Position numbers and translations under genes: made by a program
Assembly (NCBI GenBank): GCA_013298265.1
Contig: JAAFHE010000280.1
Span: 1 to 5,897, forward strand
Reading direction: 5' to 3'
Origin: Lysobacterales bacterium
GTDB taxonomy: Bacteria; Pseudomonadota; Gammaproteobacteria; Xanthomonadales; Rhodanobacteraceae
DNA: 5,897 nucleotides
Part shown: positions 1-5,678 of the stretch, in pieces
Layout of the letters: the number at the start of each line of letters is the position of its first letter
How positions within the stretch are numbered: position 1 is the stretch's first letter
The notes under the pieces: model-generated
What the model saw: only the letters and a program-made list of their open reading frames with translations
Databases searched by the model: none
What the model was told of the DNA's origin: nothing

Positions 1-1
1 T

Positions 2-757
2 CATGGTTGGGGTGATAGCGGACGCTGGTCTGTCGCCGCGTTGTTCGCTTATCAACGCTTCGCCAATGCCACGTTCGGTACCAGCGACGACGGCACCGAC
101 GACTTTGCGCTAACGCCGGGTCCGACACCGGTGGCCTATGGTCGCGGCGTGCGCGTGGATATCAGTGAGATGCTGGGCGAGCGCATTCGCTGGACCGCGA
201 GCTATCAGTCGCGTGTAAATATGGATGCGTTCAACAGTTATCGCGGCGTCTACGCTGACCCCGGCGATTTCGACATCCCGGCCAGCGTGGGTTTGAATCT
301 GGGCGTCGGTCTGGTGCCTTGGCTGAGCTTCGAATTCAATCTCGAACGCGTGATGTACAGCGATATTCGCGCTTTCACGAGTCCGACGCTTCCGAGGCGT
401 TTCCTCGCTGCGCTGGGCAGCGGTGCAAGTCCGGTATTCGAATGGGACGATCTTGACGTCTACAGCGTGGCTTCCGTCTGGCACGGTGGCGATCGTGGTG
501 ATGTGGCCCTGCGCTACAGCACCCGCACCCAGCCGGCCCCGACATCGCCGCTGCTCGACCGGCTACTTGGCGAAGTATCCAATCATAGTTTCGACCTGAG
601 CTATTCGCGTTGGACAGGTCCGAACGGCCAGCTGCGTCTCATTACGAGTTATGCGCCCGCGCAGTTTCAGTTGGGCGCACCGACGAACTATGCCTCGCGC
701 AATGCGATGGTCGGCAACCAGTTTGAATTCGAAGCGGTCTGGGCGACCCGCTTCTGA
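2..757 (+). CDS. FadL/OmpP1/TodX-family outer-membrane transport protein, C-terminal part
   Basis: The frame is open to the left edge, so the N-terminus and signal peptide are missing; about 251 residues remain. The family forms a 14-strand outer-membrane beta-barrel that takes up long-chain fatty acids or other hydrophobic compounds. Support comes from alternating polar and aromatic strands and from family-like segments: a YRGVYADPGDFDIPA stretch (YRG...FDIPA is typical), then FNLERVMYSD, WDDLDVYSV and LRYSTRTQPAPTSPLL, which corresponds to the 'Y..G.QPIP.S' stretch of FadL. The last residue is phenylalanine (ATRF), the usual C-terminal signature for barrel insertion by the Bam complex. A strong terminator follows 22 bases after the stop, so the gene ends its transcription unit. 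Substrate cannot be assigned. The family call is from recalled homology, not a search. A TTG at 41 is in frame but internal, not the real start. Confidence 0.85.
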   Translation, partial: HGWGDSGRWSVAALFAYQRFANATFGTSDDGTDDFALTPGPTPVAYGRGVRVDISEMLGERIRWTASYQSRVNMDAFNSYRGVYADPGDFDIPASVGLNLGVGLVPWLSFEFNLERVMYSDIRAFTSPTLPRRFLAALGSGASPVFEWDDLDVYSVASVWHGGDRGDVALRYSTRTQPAPTSPLLDRLLGEVSNHSFDLSYSRWTGPNGQLRLITSYAPAQFQLGAPTNYASRNAMVGNQFEFEAVWATRF

Positions 758-778
758 CCCGTTCACTCCATGGGCTTT

Positions 779-807
779 GAAAGGGAGCGCGAGTTCCCTT
801 TTTTTTT
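779..807 (+). terminator. Rho-independent terminator after the FadL-like gene
   Basis: A 7-bp stem (AAAGGGA at 780-786 with TCCCTTT at 795-801) encloses an 8-base loop and runs directly into nine T residues (799-807). It lies 22 bases past the stop codon on the same strand, the standard layout of an intrinsic terminator. It would act only on plus-strand transcription. Confidence 0.85.
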
Positions 808-829
808 GGTGCGCCCGGCAGGGCGCACC
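808..829. repeat. Perfect 9-bp inverted repeat directly after the terminator
   Basis: GGTGCGCCC (808-816) and GGGCGCACC (821-829) pair perfectly around a GGCA loop. The hairpin abuts the T-run of the preceding terminator. It has no T-run of its own on the plus strand, and on the minus strand it would be followed by A residues, so it is not an intrinsic terminator by itself. It could protect RNA ends or pause polymerase; that is inference. Confidence 0.6.
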
Positions 830-1157
830 TGCTAGCACGCTTTTCTCTCGCTCCTTCTATTGCGGCCGCCGATAGACTCGCCCTGACGCGCGCTGCTGCC
901 TCGTGTCGGCTCGGCGTCGTGTCGGGGCTACGCCTTCGCCGTCACTGAAGTCCGCGGCGCGCACCTGGACGGCGTCTCGACGGCCTCGCTGCGAACAGGG
1001 GGTAGGGCCGGGATGGTCAGAAAAATTCATCCAATCCGCCAAATTCCGACCTGTCCGTGCAGACTTTGAATGCGGCCGACGCGTGTATCTCATCAAGACC
1101 CTCCCCGATCAGGGGAGGATAGGTTCATGAATTGAATTCACGCGGGTCTTTCGGCGA
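830..1157. other. Gene-free interval between the convergent FadL-like and phoH genes
   Basis: About 330 bases with no convincing gene. Open frames exist on both strands (minus 857-1096, plus 903-1130), but they are arginine-rich, overlap each other and show no recognisable family, which is common in GC-rich DNA. Visible structure: an imperfect tandem pair of 16-base units at 901-932 sharing TCGTGTCGG, and a hairpin at 1100-1118 (CCTCCCC / GGGGAGG, 5-base loop). I see no tRNA, promoter pair or mobile-element end. Confidence 0.5.
1100..1118 (-). terminator. Candidate hairpin downstream of phoH
   Basis: A perfect 7-bp stem (CCTCCCC at 1100-1106, GGGGAGG at 1112-1118) lies 56 bases past the phoH stop on the minus strand. 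It is followed on that strand by GGTCTTG rather than a T-run, so it is at best a weak or Rho-assisted end. No better terminator for the minus-strand operon is visible. Confidence 0.3.
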
Positions 1158-1175
1158 AGACACTGCGCAGTGTCT
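1158..1175. repeat. 18-bp perfect palindrome spanning the phoH stop codon
   Basis: AGACACTGC followed immediately by its reverse complement GCAGTGTCT. It overlaps two bases of the phoH stop (1174-1176, TAG on the minus strand). A second small hairpin, GTCTT...AAGAC (1146-1161), overlaps its left arm, so the two RNA folds exclude each other. No T-run follows on either strand, so this is not a standard terminator. Confidence 0.5.
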
Positions 1176-2565
1176 ACAGCTTTTCCGAAGCGTAGTCAGC
1201 CAGGCGTGAACGCTCGCCGCGACGCAGCGTGATATGCGCGCTGTGCTGCCATTCCTTGAAGCGATCTACCGCATAGGTGAGGCCTGACGTCGTCTCAGTG
1301 AGATAAGGCGTATCGATCTGCTCGACGTTGCCCAGGCAGATCATCTTCGTTCCGGGTCCGGCGCGCGTGAGCAGCGTCTTCATCTGTTTCGGCGTCAGGT
1401 TTTGCGCTTCGTCGATAATCACGTAGCGGCTGAGAAAGGTGCGCCCGCGCATGAAATTCAACGAACGGATCTTGATGCGCGAGGCGAGCAGGTCGTTGGT
1501 CGCCGCGCGTCCCCAGGCGCCGCCCTCGCTCGGGCTGGTCAGCACTTCGAGATTGTCGGTCAGAGCGCCCATCCAGGGCGTCATCTTTTCCTCCTCGGTC
1601 CCAGGCAGAAAGCCTATGTCCTCGCCGACCGATACCGTCGCGCGCGTCATGATGATCTCGCGATAGCGCTGCTGATCCATGACCTGGGCCAGGCCGGCGG
1701 CCAATGCAAGCAGCGTCTTGCCGGTGCCGGCGGTGCCAAGCAGTGTGACGAAGTCGACGTCCGGATCCATCAGCAGGTTCAGCGCGAAATTCTGCTCGCG
1801 ATTGCGCGCCGTAATACCCCAGACATTGTGCGAGCCGGTGTAGTCGTCCATGAGACGCAAGCGTGCGCGACCGTCGCGCACGTCGATCACGCGCAGTTCG
1901 AGCATGTCGTCCCCGTCGGGGATGTACAGGCACTGATGCGGATACCAGTCTTCGTTCTTGCGTAGCTTGACCTCGTAAAAAGTGTGGTTGCGTTCCTGCC
2001 ATGACTTGAGGTCTTTCTGATGCTGCGTCCAGAAGCCTTCCGCCAGCTCGGTGTGGCCGGAGTAGAGCAGGCTGAAATCGTCGAGTGCGCGATCGTTTTC
2101 GTAGTCCTCGGCAGTGATGCCGTAGATCGACGCCTTGATGCGCAGGTTGATGTCCTTGCTGACCAGGACCACCGGCACGCGCTGATAGAGTTCGCGCAGC
2201 ATGAGGACTGCCGCGAGGATCTGGTTGTCTGCCTTGACCTTGCCCGGTGTGGTCTCGGGCATGCGGGTCTGGAAATACAGGCGCCCTACCGCCTTGCCGC
2301 GCTTTAGGTTGACACCGTTTGGCGAGACCAGGTCGAGCCCTTCCTCGATCTTGCGATCACCGCCATGCTCGATCAGCTCGTTGATGAAACGGCTTACCTG
2401 GCGCGCGTTGCGCGATACTTCTGATGTTCCTTTTTTAGCATTGTCCAGTTCTTCCAGGACTGTCATGGGAATGAAGACATCGTGTTCCTCGAAGCGGAAC
2501 AGTGAGGTCGGGTCATGCATCAGCACGTTGGTGTCGAGCACGTAGATGCGCTTGCCTCGGGTCAT
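1174..2565 (-). CDS. PIN-PhoH protein (PhoH2/YlaK type): predicted RNase fused to an RNA-stimulated ATPase
   Basis: 463 residues. An N-terminal PIN domain (about 6-145) carries the expected acidic residues: D11 in LDTNVL, E38/E39 in VLEEL, D113 in KADNQILAA and D138 in VSKDINLRIKA. A linker (about 165-245) leads to a PhoH ATPase domain (about 250-455) with Walker A GTAGTGKT (277-284), the conserved TRATVSVGEDIGFLPGT region (307-323), Walker B YVIIDEAQ (381-388) and a terminal LRRGERSRLADYASEKL block. Mycobacterial PhoH2 of this architecture is known as an RNA helicase and ribonuclease, so a role in RNA processing in the cytoplasm is the natural reading. The start is firm: ATG at 2565 begins just before the PIN beta-strand and has GAGG seven bases upstream. 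It lies 80 bases after bcp on the same strand and probably ends the gcvR-bcp-phoH unit. Confidence 0.93.
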   Translation of the reverse strand: MTRGKRIYVLDTNVLMHDPTSLFRFEEHDVFIPMTVLEELDNAKKGTSEVSRNARQVSRFINELIEHGGDRKIEEGLDLVSPNGVNLKRGKAVGRLYFQTRMPETTPGKVKADNQILAAVLMLRELYQRVPVVLVSKDINLRIKASIYGITAEDYENDRALDDFSLLYSGHTELAEGFWTQHQKDLKSWQERNHTFYEVKLRKNEDWYPHQCLYIPDGDDMLELRVIDVRDGRARLRLMDDYTGSHNVWGITARNREQNFALNLLMDPDVDFVTLLGTAGTGKTLLALAAGLAQVMDQQRYREIIMTRATVSVGEDIGFLPGTEEEKMTPWMGALTDNLEVLTSPSEGGAWGRAATNDLLASRIKIRSLNFMRGRTFLSRYVIIDEAQNLTPKQMKTLLTRAGPGTKMICLGNVEQIDTPYLTETTSGLTYAVDRFKEWQHSAHITLRRGERSRLADYASEKL

Positions 2566-2645
2566 GCTTCAGCCTCGGGCGGGGGAAGGGCGGTGATGGT
2601 GCCGGTGTGGACCGGAATGGCGTGCTGCGCGGGTGGTCGCAGTAC
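2566..2645 (-). other. 80-base bcp-phoH intergenic spacer with a short hairpin
   Basis: The spacer carries a perfect 5-bp hairpin with a 4-base loop (CCGGT...ACCGG, 2602-2615) and the phoH ribosome binding site (GAGG). There is no T-run and no clear -35/-10 pair, so read-through from bcp into phoH is the simplest view. An internal promoter is not excluded. Confidence 0.35.
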
Positions 2646-3113
2646 TCACGCGTGTGGAATGCTCGCTAGCACTTGCGCTGCATGGCCAGGCACTTTTACG
2701 GGGCTCCAGCGCTGGTGGATGCAGCCCGCCGGATCGATCAGGAAGGTGCTGCGCACTATGCCCAGGTAGCGGCGACCGTAAAGTACCTTCTCGTGGATTA
2801 CGTCGAAAGCCTTGCACCAGGTCTCGTCGATGTCAGCCACGAGCGCAAAGGCAAGCTTCTGCTTGGCAGCGAAGTTGGCGTGCACGCGCGCGGTGTCACG
2901 CGAAACGCCGATTATTAGCGCGTTGCGACTTTCGAATTGCTTGTGCAGGTCGCGGAAATCCTGTGCCTCGCTGGTGCATGCGGGCGTGTTGTCTTTCGGG
3001 TAAAAAAACACGGCGACCCATTTCCCATGCAGCGACGACAGCTTGAGCAGCGTTCCGTCGGCAATGCTGCCGGTCAGGTCAGGGGCTCTCGATCCGGGCT
3101 CCGGCATCGCCAT
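2646..3113 (-). CDS. bcp: Thiol peroxidase, BCP/PrxQ-type peroxiredoxin
   Basis: 155 residues, normal length for the family, with a thioredoxin fold and no signal peptide (cytoplasmic). It reduces hydrogen peroxide and organic peroxides, normally using thioredoxin. The peroxidatic cysteine is C46 in the PxxxTPxCT context (YPKDNTPACTSE, 39-49), and an arginine is conserved in the C-terminal half (R121 in VRSTFLID). Unusually, the position five residues on, where many BCPs have the resolving cysteine (EAC), is Q51, and the alternative helix-3 position seems to be alanine (NFAAKQ, 80-85). The only other cysteines are C100 (ETWCKAF) and C131. The ATG start at 3113 shares its A with the gcvR stop (TGATG), which indicates translational coupling; a second ATG lies two codons in. 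Adjacent gcvR-bcp also occurs in E. coli. Confidence 0.93.
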   Translation of the reverse strand: MAMPEPGSRAPDLTGSIADGTLLKLSSLHGKWVAVFFYPKDNTPACTSEAQDFRDLHKQFESRNALIIGVSRDTARVHANFAAKQKLAFALVADIDETWCKAFDVIHEKVLYGRRYLGIVRSTFLIDPAGCIHQRWSPVKVPGHAAQVLASIPHA

Positions 3114-3673
3114 CAGAACTTCATCGGGTCCATGATCGCGTCGAGATTCAACCCGTCGCAGAATTCAAGAAAGTCATCGCGCAGGGCGGCAATGTGCGTC
3201 GTCCCGGGAATGCCAATGGTCACTTGCGCCGAGAACATGTCGGCTCCCGTCTGCATGGCGCGATATCGCGACGAATGTAGCTGTTCGATCGTGATGCCGC
3301 GGCGGCCAAAGAACTCGGCTAGCTGATGCAGTATCCCCGGTCTGTCTCCGGCGATGACCTCGACTACGTAGGGTAGCAAGGTGTTCTGGATCGGCTTGGG
3401 GCCGGTGCGGAAAAACATGATGCGCAGATTCTCGCCGCGTTCGAGCTTGTTGAGCGCGTTTTCCAGTTTGGCAATCGCGTCCCAGGGGCCGACCGCCAGA
3501 GCCAGCACCGACACGTCGGAGCCCAGTGTGGCGACACGCGCGTCAACGAGGTTGCAGCCACATTCAGAGATACGCCGCGTGACCGCCACCAGAGGCGACT
3601 CCGGTTGCGGGGCGAACGCATTGATGAGGAGGTAGTTCTCGTTTGCCGGAGGGCGTGGCGCGGTTTCGGTCAC
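3113..3673 (-). CDS. gcvR: GcvR-like protein with two ACT domains (glycine cleavage system repressor family)
   Basis: 186 residues from the chosen GTG, against about 190 for E. coli GcvR. Two ACT domains are visible: the first about 13-85 (YLLINAF...SECGCNLVDARVATLG) and the second about 102-175 (VVEVIAGDRPGILHQLAEFFGRRGITIEQL), which keeps the ligand-loop signature GDRPGI. In E. coli GcvR works with GcvA to repress the glycine cleavage operon and has no DNA-binding domain of its own; none is seen here. The first ACT loop reads PQPESPL instead of DRPGI. Start: there is no ATG upstream except deep inside dapA. GTG at 3673 has AGG ten bases before it and puts 13 residues ahead of the first strand; GTG at 3697 (194 residues) is the alternative. 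The gene is divergent from dapA and coupled to bcp. Confidence 0.87.
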   Translation of the reverse strand: MTETAPRPPANENYLLINAFAPQPESPLVAVTRRISECGCNLVDARVATLGSDVSVLALAVGPWDAIAKLENALNKLERGENLRIMFFRTGPKPIQNTLLPYVVEVIAGDRPGILHQLAEFFGRRGITIEQLHSSRYRAMQTGADMFSAQVTIGIPGTTHIAALRDDFLEFCDGLNLDAIMDPMKF

Positions 3674-3747
3674 GGCGGATTTACCTGCTTGCTTCACTGT
3701 CCGTGCGTCGCCTGAAGGTGGTGCCGACCCGCGCCGGCAGTGCCCGC

Positions 3748-3776
3748 AGAATACTTGCCACACCTGGGGGCCGCAA
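3748..3776 (-). promoter_or_regulatory. Candidate promoter of gcvR-bcp-phoH
   Basis: On the minus strand, TTGCGG (3776-3771) and TATTCT (3753-3748) are separated by 17 bases. The -10 matches the sigma-70 consensus at 4 of 6 positions, the -35 at only 3. Transcription would begin near 3741, about 68 bases before the GTG at 3673. The leader contains a 5-bp hairpin (TGCCG/CGGCA, 3722-3739). The promoter overlaps the one for dapA. Confidence 0.4.
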
Positions 3777-3779
3777 GTA
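3752..3779. promoter_or_regulatory. Operator-like 7-bp dyad in the gcvR/dapA divergent region
   Basis: TACTTGC (3752-3758) and GCAAGTA (3773-3779) form a perfect inverted repeat with a 14-base spacer. The arm centres are 21 bp apart, two helical turns, as expected for a dimeric regulator binding one DNA face. The arms cover -35 and -10 elements of both candidate promoters. The regulator is unknown. Confidence 0.4.
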
Positions 3780-3783
3780 ACAT
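3755..3783 (+). promoter_or_regulatory. Candidate sigma-70 promoter of dapA-bamC
   Basis: TTGCCA (3755-3760, 5 of 6 consensus) and TAACAT (3778-3783, 4 of 6) are separated by exactly 17 bases. Transcription would begin around 3790, leaving a leader of roughly 28 bases before the dapA TTG. Position and spacing are good; no other pair in the divergent gap is better. Confidence 0.55.
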
Positions 3784-3818
3784 CCGGCGCTCTTTGTCCC
3801 GAGCCGGAAACCCGCGCT

Positions 3819-4703
3819 TTGAACCTCTCCGGAAGCATCTGTGCGCTGGCGACTCCGTTCGATGCGGACGGCAAGCTGGACCTCGATGCCTTCACGCAAC
3901 TGATTGAGCGGCAGATTGCCGGTGGCACGCAGGGCGTCGTCATCGCCGGGTCCACCGGCGAAGCGCATGCGCTGTCGGCGGAAGAGTTCGATACGCTGGT
4001 CGAGCACGGAGTACGCCAGGTCGCCGGTCGCATTCCGGTACTGGTCGGCACGGGCGGAGCAAACACGGTCAAGACGCTCGTTGCGACGCAGCACGCGCGG
4101 AACCTCGGTGCCGACGCGGCACTTGTCGTGACGCCGTATTACGTGCGTCCGACGCAGGACGGGCTGTTGCGTCATTTCCTCGAGATTGCCGATGGTGCGG
4201 GCCTGCCCGTCGTGCTTTACAACGTTCCCGGCCGCACCGGTTGTGATCTGCTCCCGGCGACGGTTGCTCGGCTGGCCGCGCATGCACAGATTGTCGCGAT
4301 CAAGGAAGCCGTTGCCGATGCCCGACGCATCGAAGACTTGCTGGTATTGCGCAACAACACGTTCCGTATTCTGTCGGGCGACGATGGTTCGGCAATGCGT
4401 AGCCTGCTCGCGGGCGCGGATGGTGTGATCTCGGTCGCCAACAATCTTGCGCCCGCGCCGTTCCGCGCACTCTGCGACGCGGCTCGTGCCGGCCGTCGTG
4501 CCGAAGCGGCGGAGCTGAATGTCCGTCTTCAGCCTCTGTTCGACGCGCTTGGGTTGGAATCCAACCCGATTCCGCTGAAATGGGGACTTTCGCTGCAGGG
4601 CTTGGGCAGTGCGCAACCGCGCCTGCCATTGACCGAGTTGTCCCTTCCCCACCGCGAGCGCTTGCGCGATCTGGTTCTGAACCTGCAAGATGCGGCGGCT
4701 TGA
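3819..4703 (+). CDS. dapA: 4-hydroxy-tetrahydrodipicolinate synthase
   Basis: 294 residues, close to the 292 of E. coli DapA. This cytoplasmic TIM-barrel enzyme condenses pyruvate with aspartate semialdehyde, the first committed step toward diaminopimelate and lysine. Visible active-site elements: GSTGE (44-48, the Thr-Thr pair of E. coli is Ser45-Thr46 here), TPYYVRP (105-111), YNVPGRTG (134-141, with Y134 and R139 matching E. coli Y133 and R138) and the Schiff-base lysine K162 in AIKEA. A GDDG segment (187-190) follows. The TTG start at 3819 gives MNLSGSICALATPF, which aligns with the E. coli N-terminus (MFTGSIVAIVTP); no ATG or GTG fits, and CCGGAAA about nine bases upstream is a modest ribosome binding site. 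It is followed by the bamC-like gene 45 bases on with no terminator, as in E. coli dapA-bamC. Confidence 0.96.
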   Translation: MNLSGSICALATPFDADGKLDLDAFTQLIERQIAGGTQGVVIAGSTGEAHALSAEEFDTLVEHGVRQVAGRIPVLVGTGGANTVKTLVATQHARNLGADAALVVTPYYVRPTQDGLLRHFLEIADGAGLPVVLYNVPGRTGCDLLPATVARLAAHAQIVAIKEAVADARRIEDLLVLRNNTFRILSGDDGSAMRSLLAGADGVISVANNLAPAPFRALCDAARAGRRAEAAELNVRLQPLFDALGLESNPIPLKWGLSLQGLGSAQPRLPLTELSLPHRERLRDLVLNLQDAAA

Positions 4704-4748
4704 CCCCGCCCGTTCGCTCCATGTCCAAAGACTGATCAAGGTTTACCT

Positions 4749-5297
4749 GTGAATTCGAAGTCCGCGATACGTATAGCGCTGTTCGTGGCGCTGGTTCCCC
4801 TGGTGCTGGGTGGCTGCAGCCTTTTCAAGTCCCGTTCCGAATGGGACAAGGCAGCCGAGGCGCGGCCCCTGGAAGTTCCTCCGGATCTGGAAGCGCCGCC
4901 GAGCCGCGGCGAGCTCATCGTGCCTCAGGCGGGCAGCTCTCGCGCGGCAACGGCGCGTCCCGGCGTAGTCACCGGTATCGACGGTCTCAATGTGGCTGAC
5001 ACGGTCGATAGCACCTGGCAGCGAGTCGGCACGGCACTGGAACGCGCGGCTGATATCGGCAGCATCACTGCACGCGACCCGGCGGCCCATACGTATTCAC
5101 TGTCCGTCACCAGTCAGCGCACGCGTGACGAGGGTGGTTTCCTCAAGCGGCTGTTCACGCGCAAGAAGGTTGAGACGATCACGGAAACCGTGAATATCGG
5201 TGTCAGTGTCGACGGCAGCGGCAGCCGCGTGAGTGTCAGCGGGGCAAAATCTTCGGTACAGCGTGTGGTGGCATTGCTGCGCGACCGGTTGGGCTGA
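4749..5297 (+). CDS. bamC: Short BamC/NlpB-like outer-membrane lipoprotein
   Basis: 182 residues. A lipoprotein signal peptide is clear: KSAIRI, a hydrophobic stretch and the lipobox LGGC, with C23 the predicted acylated residue. The mature N-terminus has a proline-rich LEVPPDLEAPP segment (41-51), like the unstructured lasso of BamC. One globular domain follows (about 78-182): STWQRVGTALERA resembles the 'VWQRLPAALEKVG' helix of E. coli BamC domain 2, and the end VVALLRDRLG fits its last helix. E. coli BamC (344 residues) has two such helix-grip domains, so one is missing here. BamC is an accessory part of the Bam machine that inserts barrel proteins into the outer membrane. The gene begins with GTG, with AAGG seven bases upstream. 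Position directly after dapA is strong support; sequence similarity alone is modest. Confidence 0.78.
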   Translation: MNSKSAIRIALFVALVPLVLGGCSLFKSRSEWDKAAEARPLEVPPDLEAPPSRGELIVPQAGSSRAATARPGVVTGIDGLNVADTVDSTWQRVGTALERAADIGSITARDPAAHTYSLSVTSQRTRDEGGFLKRLFTRKKVETITETVNIGVSVDGSGSRVSVSGAKSSVQRVVALLRDRLG

Positions 5298-5312
5298 GCC
5301 CGCGGACTCAGC
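5293..5312. terminator. Hairpin between the convergent bamC and fdxA stop codons
   Basis: GCTGAG (5293-5298) and CTCAGC (5307-5312) form a perfect 6-bp stem with an 8-base loop. One arm contains the bamC stop (TGA 5295-5297), the other the fdxA stop (5308-5310 on the minus strand). No T-run follows on either side, so it is a possible shared transcript end, not a proven terminator. Confidence 0.4.
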
Positions 5313-5631
5313 GTTGCAGCAGTTCCAATTTGCCTGGCTTGCCGTCCCATTCTTTGGCGTCGGCAGGCGGGTCTTTGCGTTCGGTCAGCACCGGCCAGCT
5401 CTTGGCCAGTTCCGCATTCAATGCGATGAAATGTTCCTGGCCTGCCGGAACGTCGTCTTCGGGGTAGATCGCGTTGGCCGGGCACTCAGGCTCGCACAGG
5501 GTGCAGTCGATGCACTCGTCGGGATCGATCACGAGGAAGTTCGGTCCGGCATGGAAGCAGTCCACCGGGCATACTTCGACGCAGTCGGTGTACTTGCACT
5601 TGATACAGTTTTCGGTGACAACGAAAGGCAT
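5308..5631 (-). CDS. fdxA: Seven-iron ferredoxin ([3Fe-4S][4Fe-4S]), FdxA type
   Basis: 107 residues, the same length as Azotobacter vinelandii ferredoxin I and very similar along its whole length ([20 protein letters not shown] at 3-22). Cysteines are at 9, 12, 17, 21, 25, 40, 43, 46 and 50. By analogy with ferredoxin I, C9, C17 and C50 hold the [3Fe-4S] cluster and C21, C40, C43 and C46 the [4Fe-4S] cluster, with C12 and C25 free. The characteristic C-terminal half ([14 protein letters not shown], then [20 protein letters not shown]) is present. It is a soluble low-potential electron carrier; its partners are not identifiable here. The ATG at 5631 is fixed by the alignment, but the ribosome binding site is poor (GG seven bases upstream). 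It starts 47 bases after tRNA-Glu on the same strand and ends 10 bases from the convergent bamC stop. Confidence 0.97.
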   Translation of the reverse strand: MPFVVTENCIKCKYTDCVEVCPVDCFHAGPNFLVIDPDECIDCTLCEPECPANAIYPEDDVPAGQEHFIALNAELAKSWPVLTERKDPPADAKEWDGKPGKLELLQR

Positions 5632-5633
5632 GT

Positions 5634-5652
5634 GGCTACCGGCTACCTAGCC
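5634..5652 (-). repeat. Tandem heptamer in the fdxA leader
   Basis: GGCTACC occurs twice head to tail (5634-5640, 5641-5647) and is followed by TAGCC (5648-5652). In the RNA of the minus strand this reads GGCTA-GGTAGCC-GGTAGCC just before the fdxA ATG, allowing alternative GGCTA/TAGCC pairings over the place where a ribosome binding site should be. Confidence 0.4.
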
Positions 5653-5678
5653 TGTTGACGATGGAAAGGGGAGTAAAG

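Noticed and set aside
857..1130. Open frames on both strands in the FadL-phoH gap.
   Set aside because: No family, no convincing ribosome binding site, arginine-rich composition typical of random GC-rich frames, and each overlaps the other.
1402..1965. A 187-codon plus-strand open frame inside phoH.
   Set aside because: It is a shadow of the PIN-PhoH gene, whose domains and catalytic motifs are all in the minus-strand frame.
3674..4072. Upstream extension of gcvR to an ATG at 4072 (319 residues).
   Set aside because: The extra N-terminus is low-complexity and lies antisense to dapA. GcvR is about 190 residues and its first ACT domain begins right after the GTG starts at 3697/3673.
3681..4739. 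A 352-codon open frame on the minus strand opposite dapA.
   Set aside because: It is antisense to a clear dapA, arginine- and glutamine-rich, matches no family I know, and would cover the divergent promoter region.
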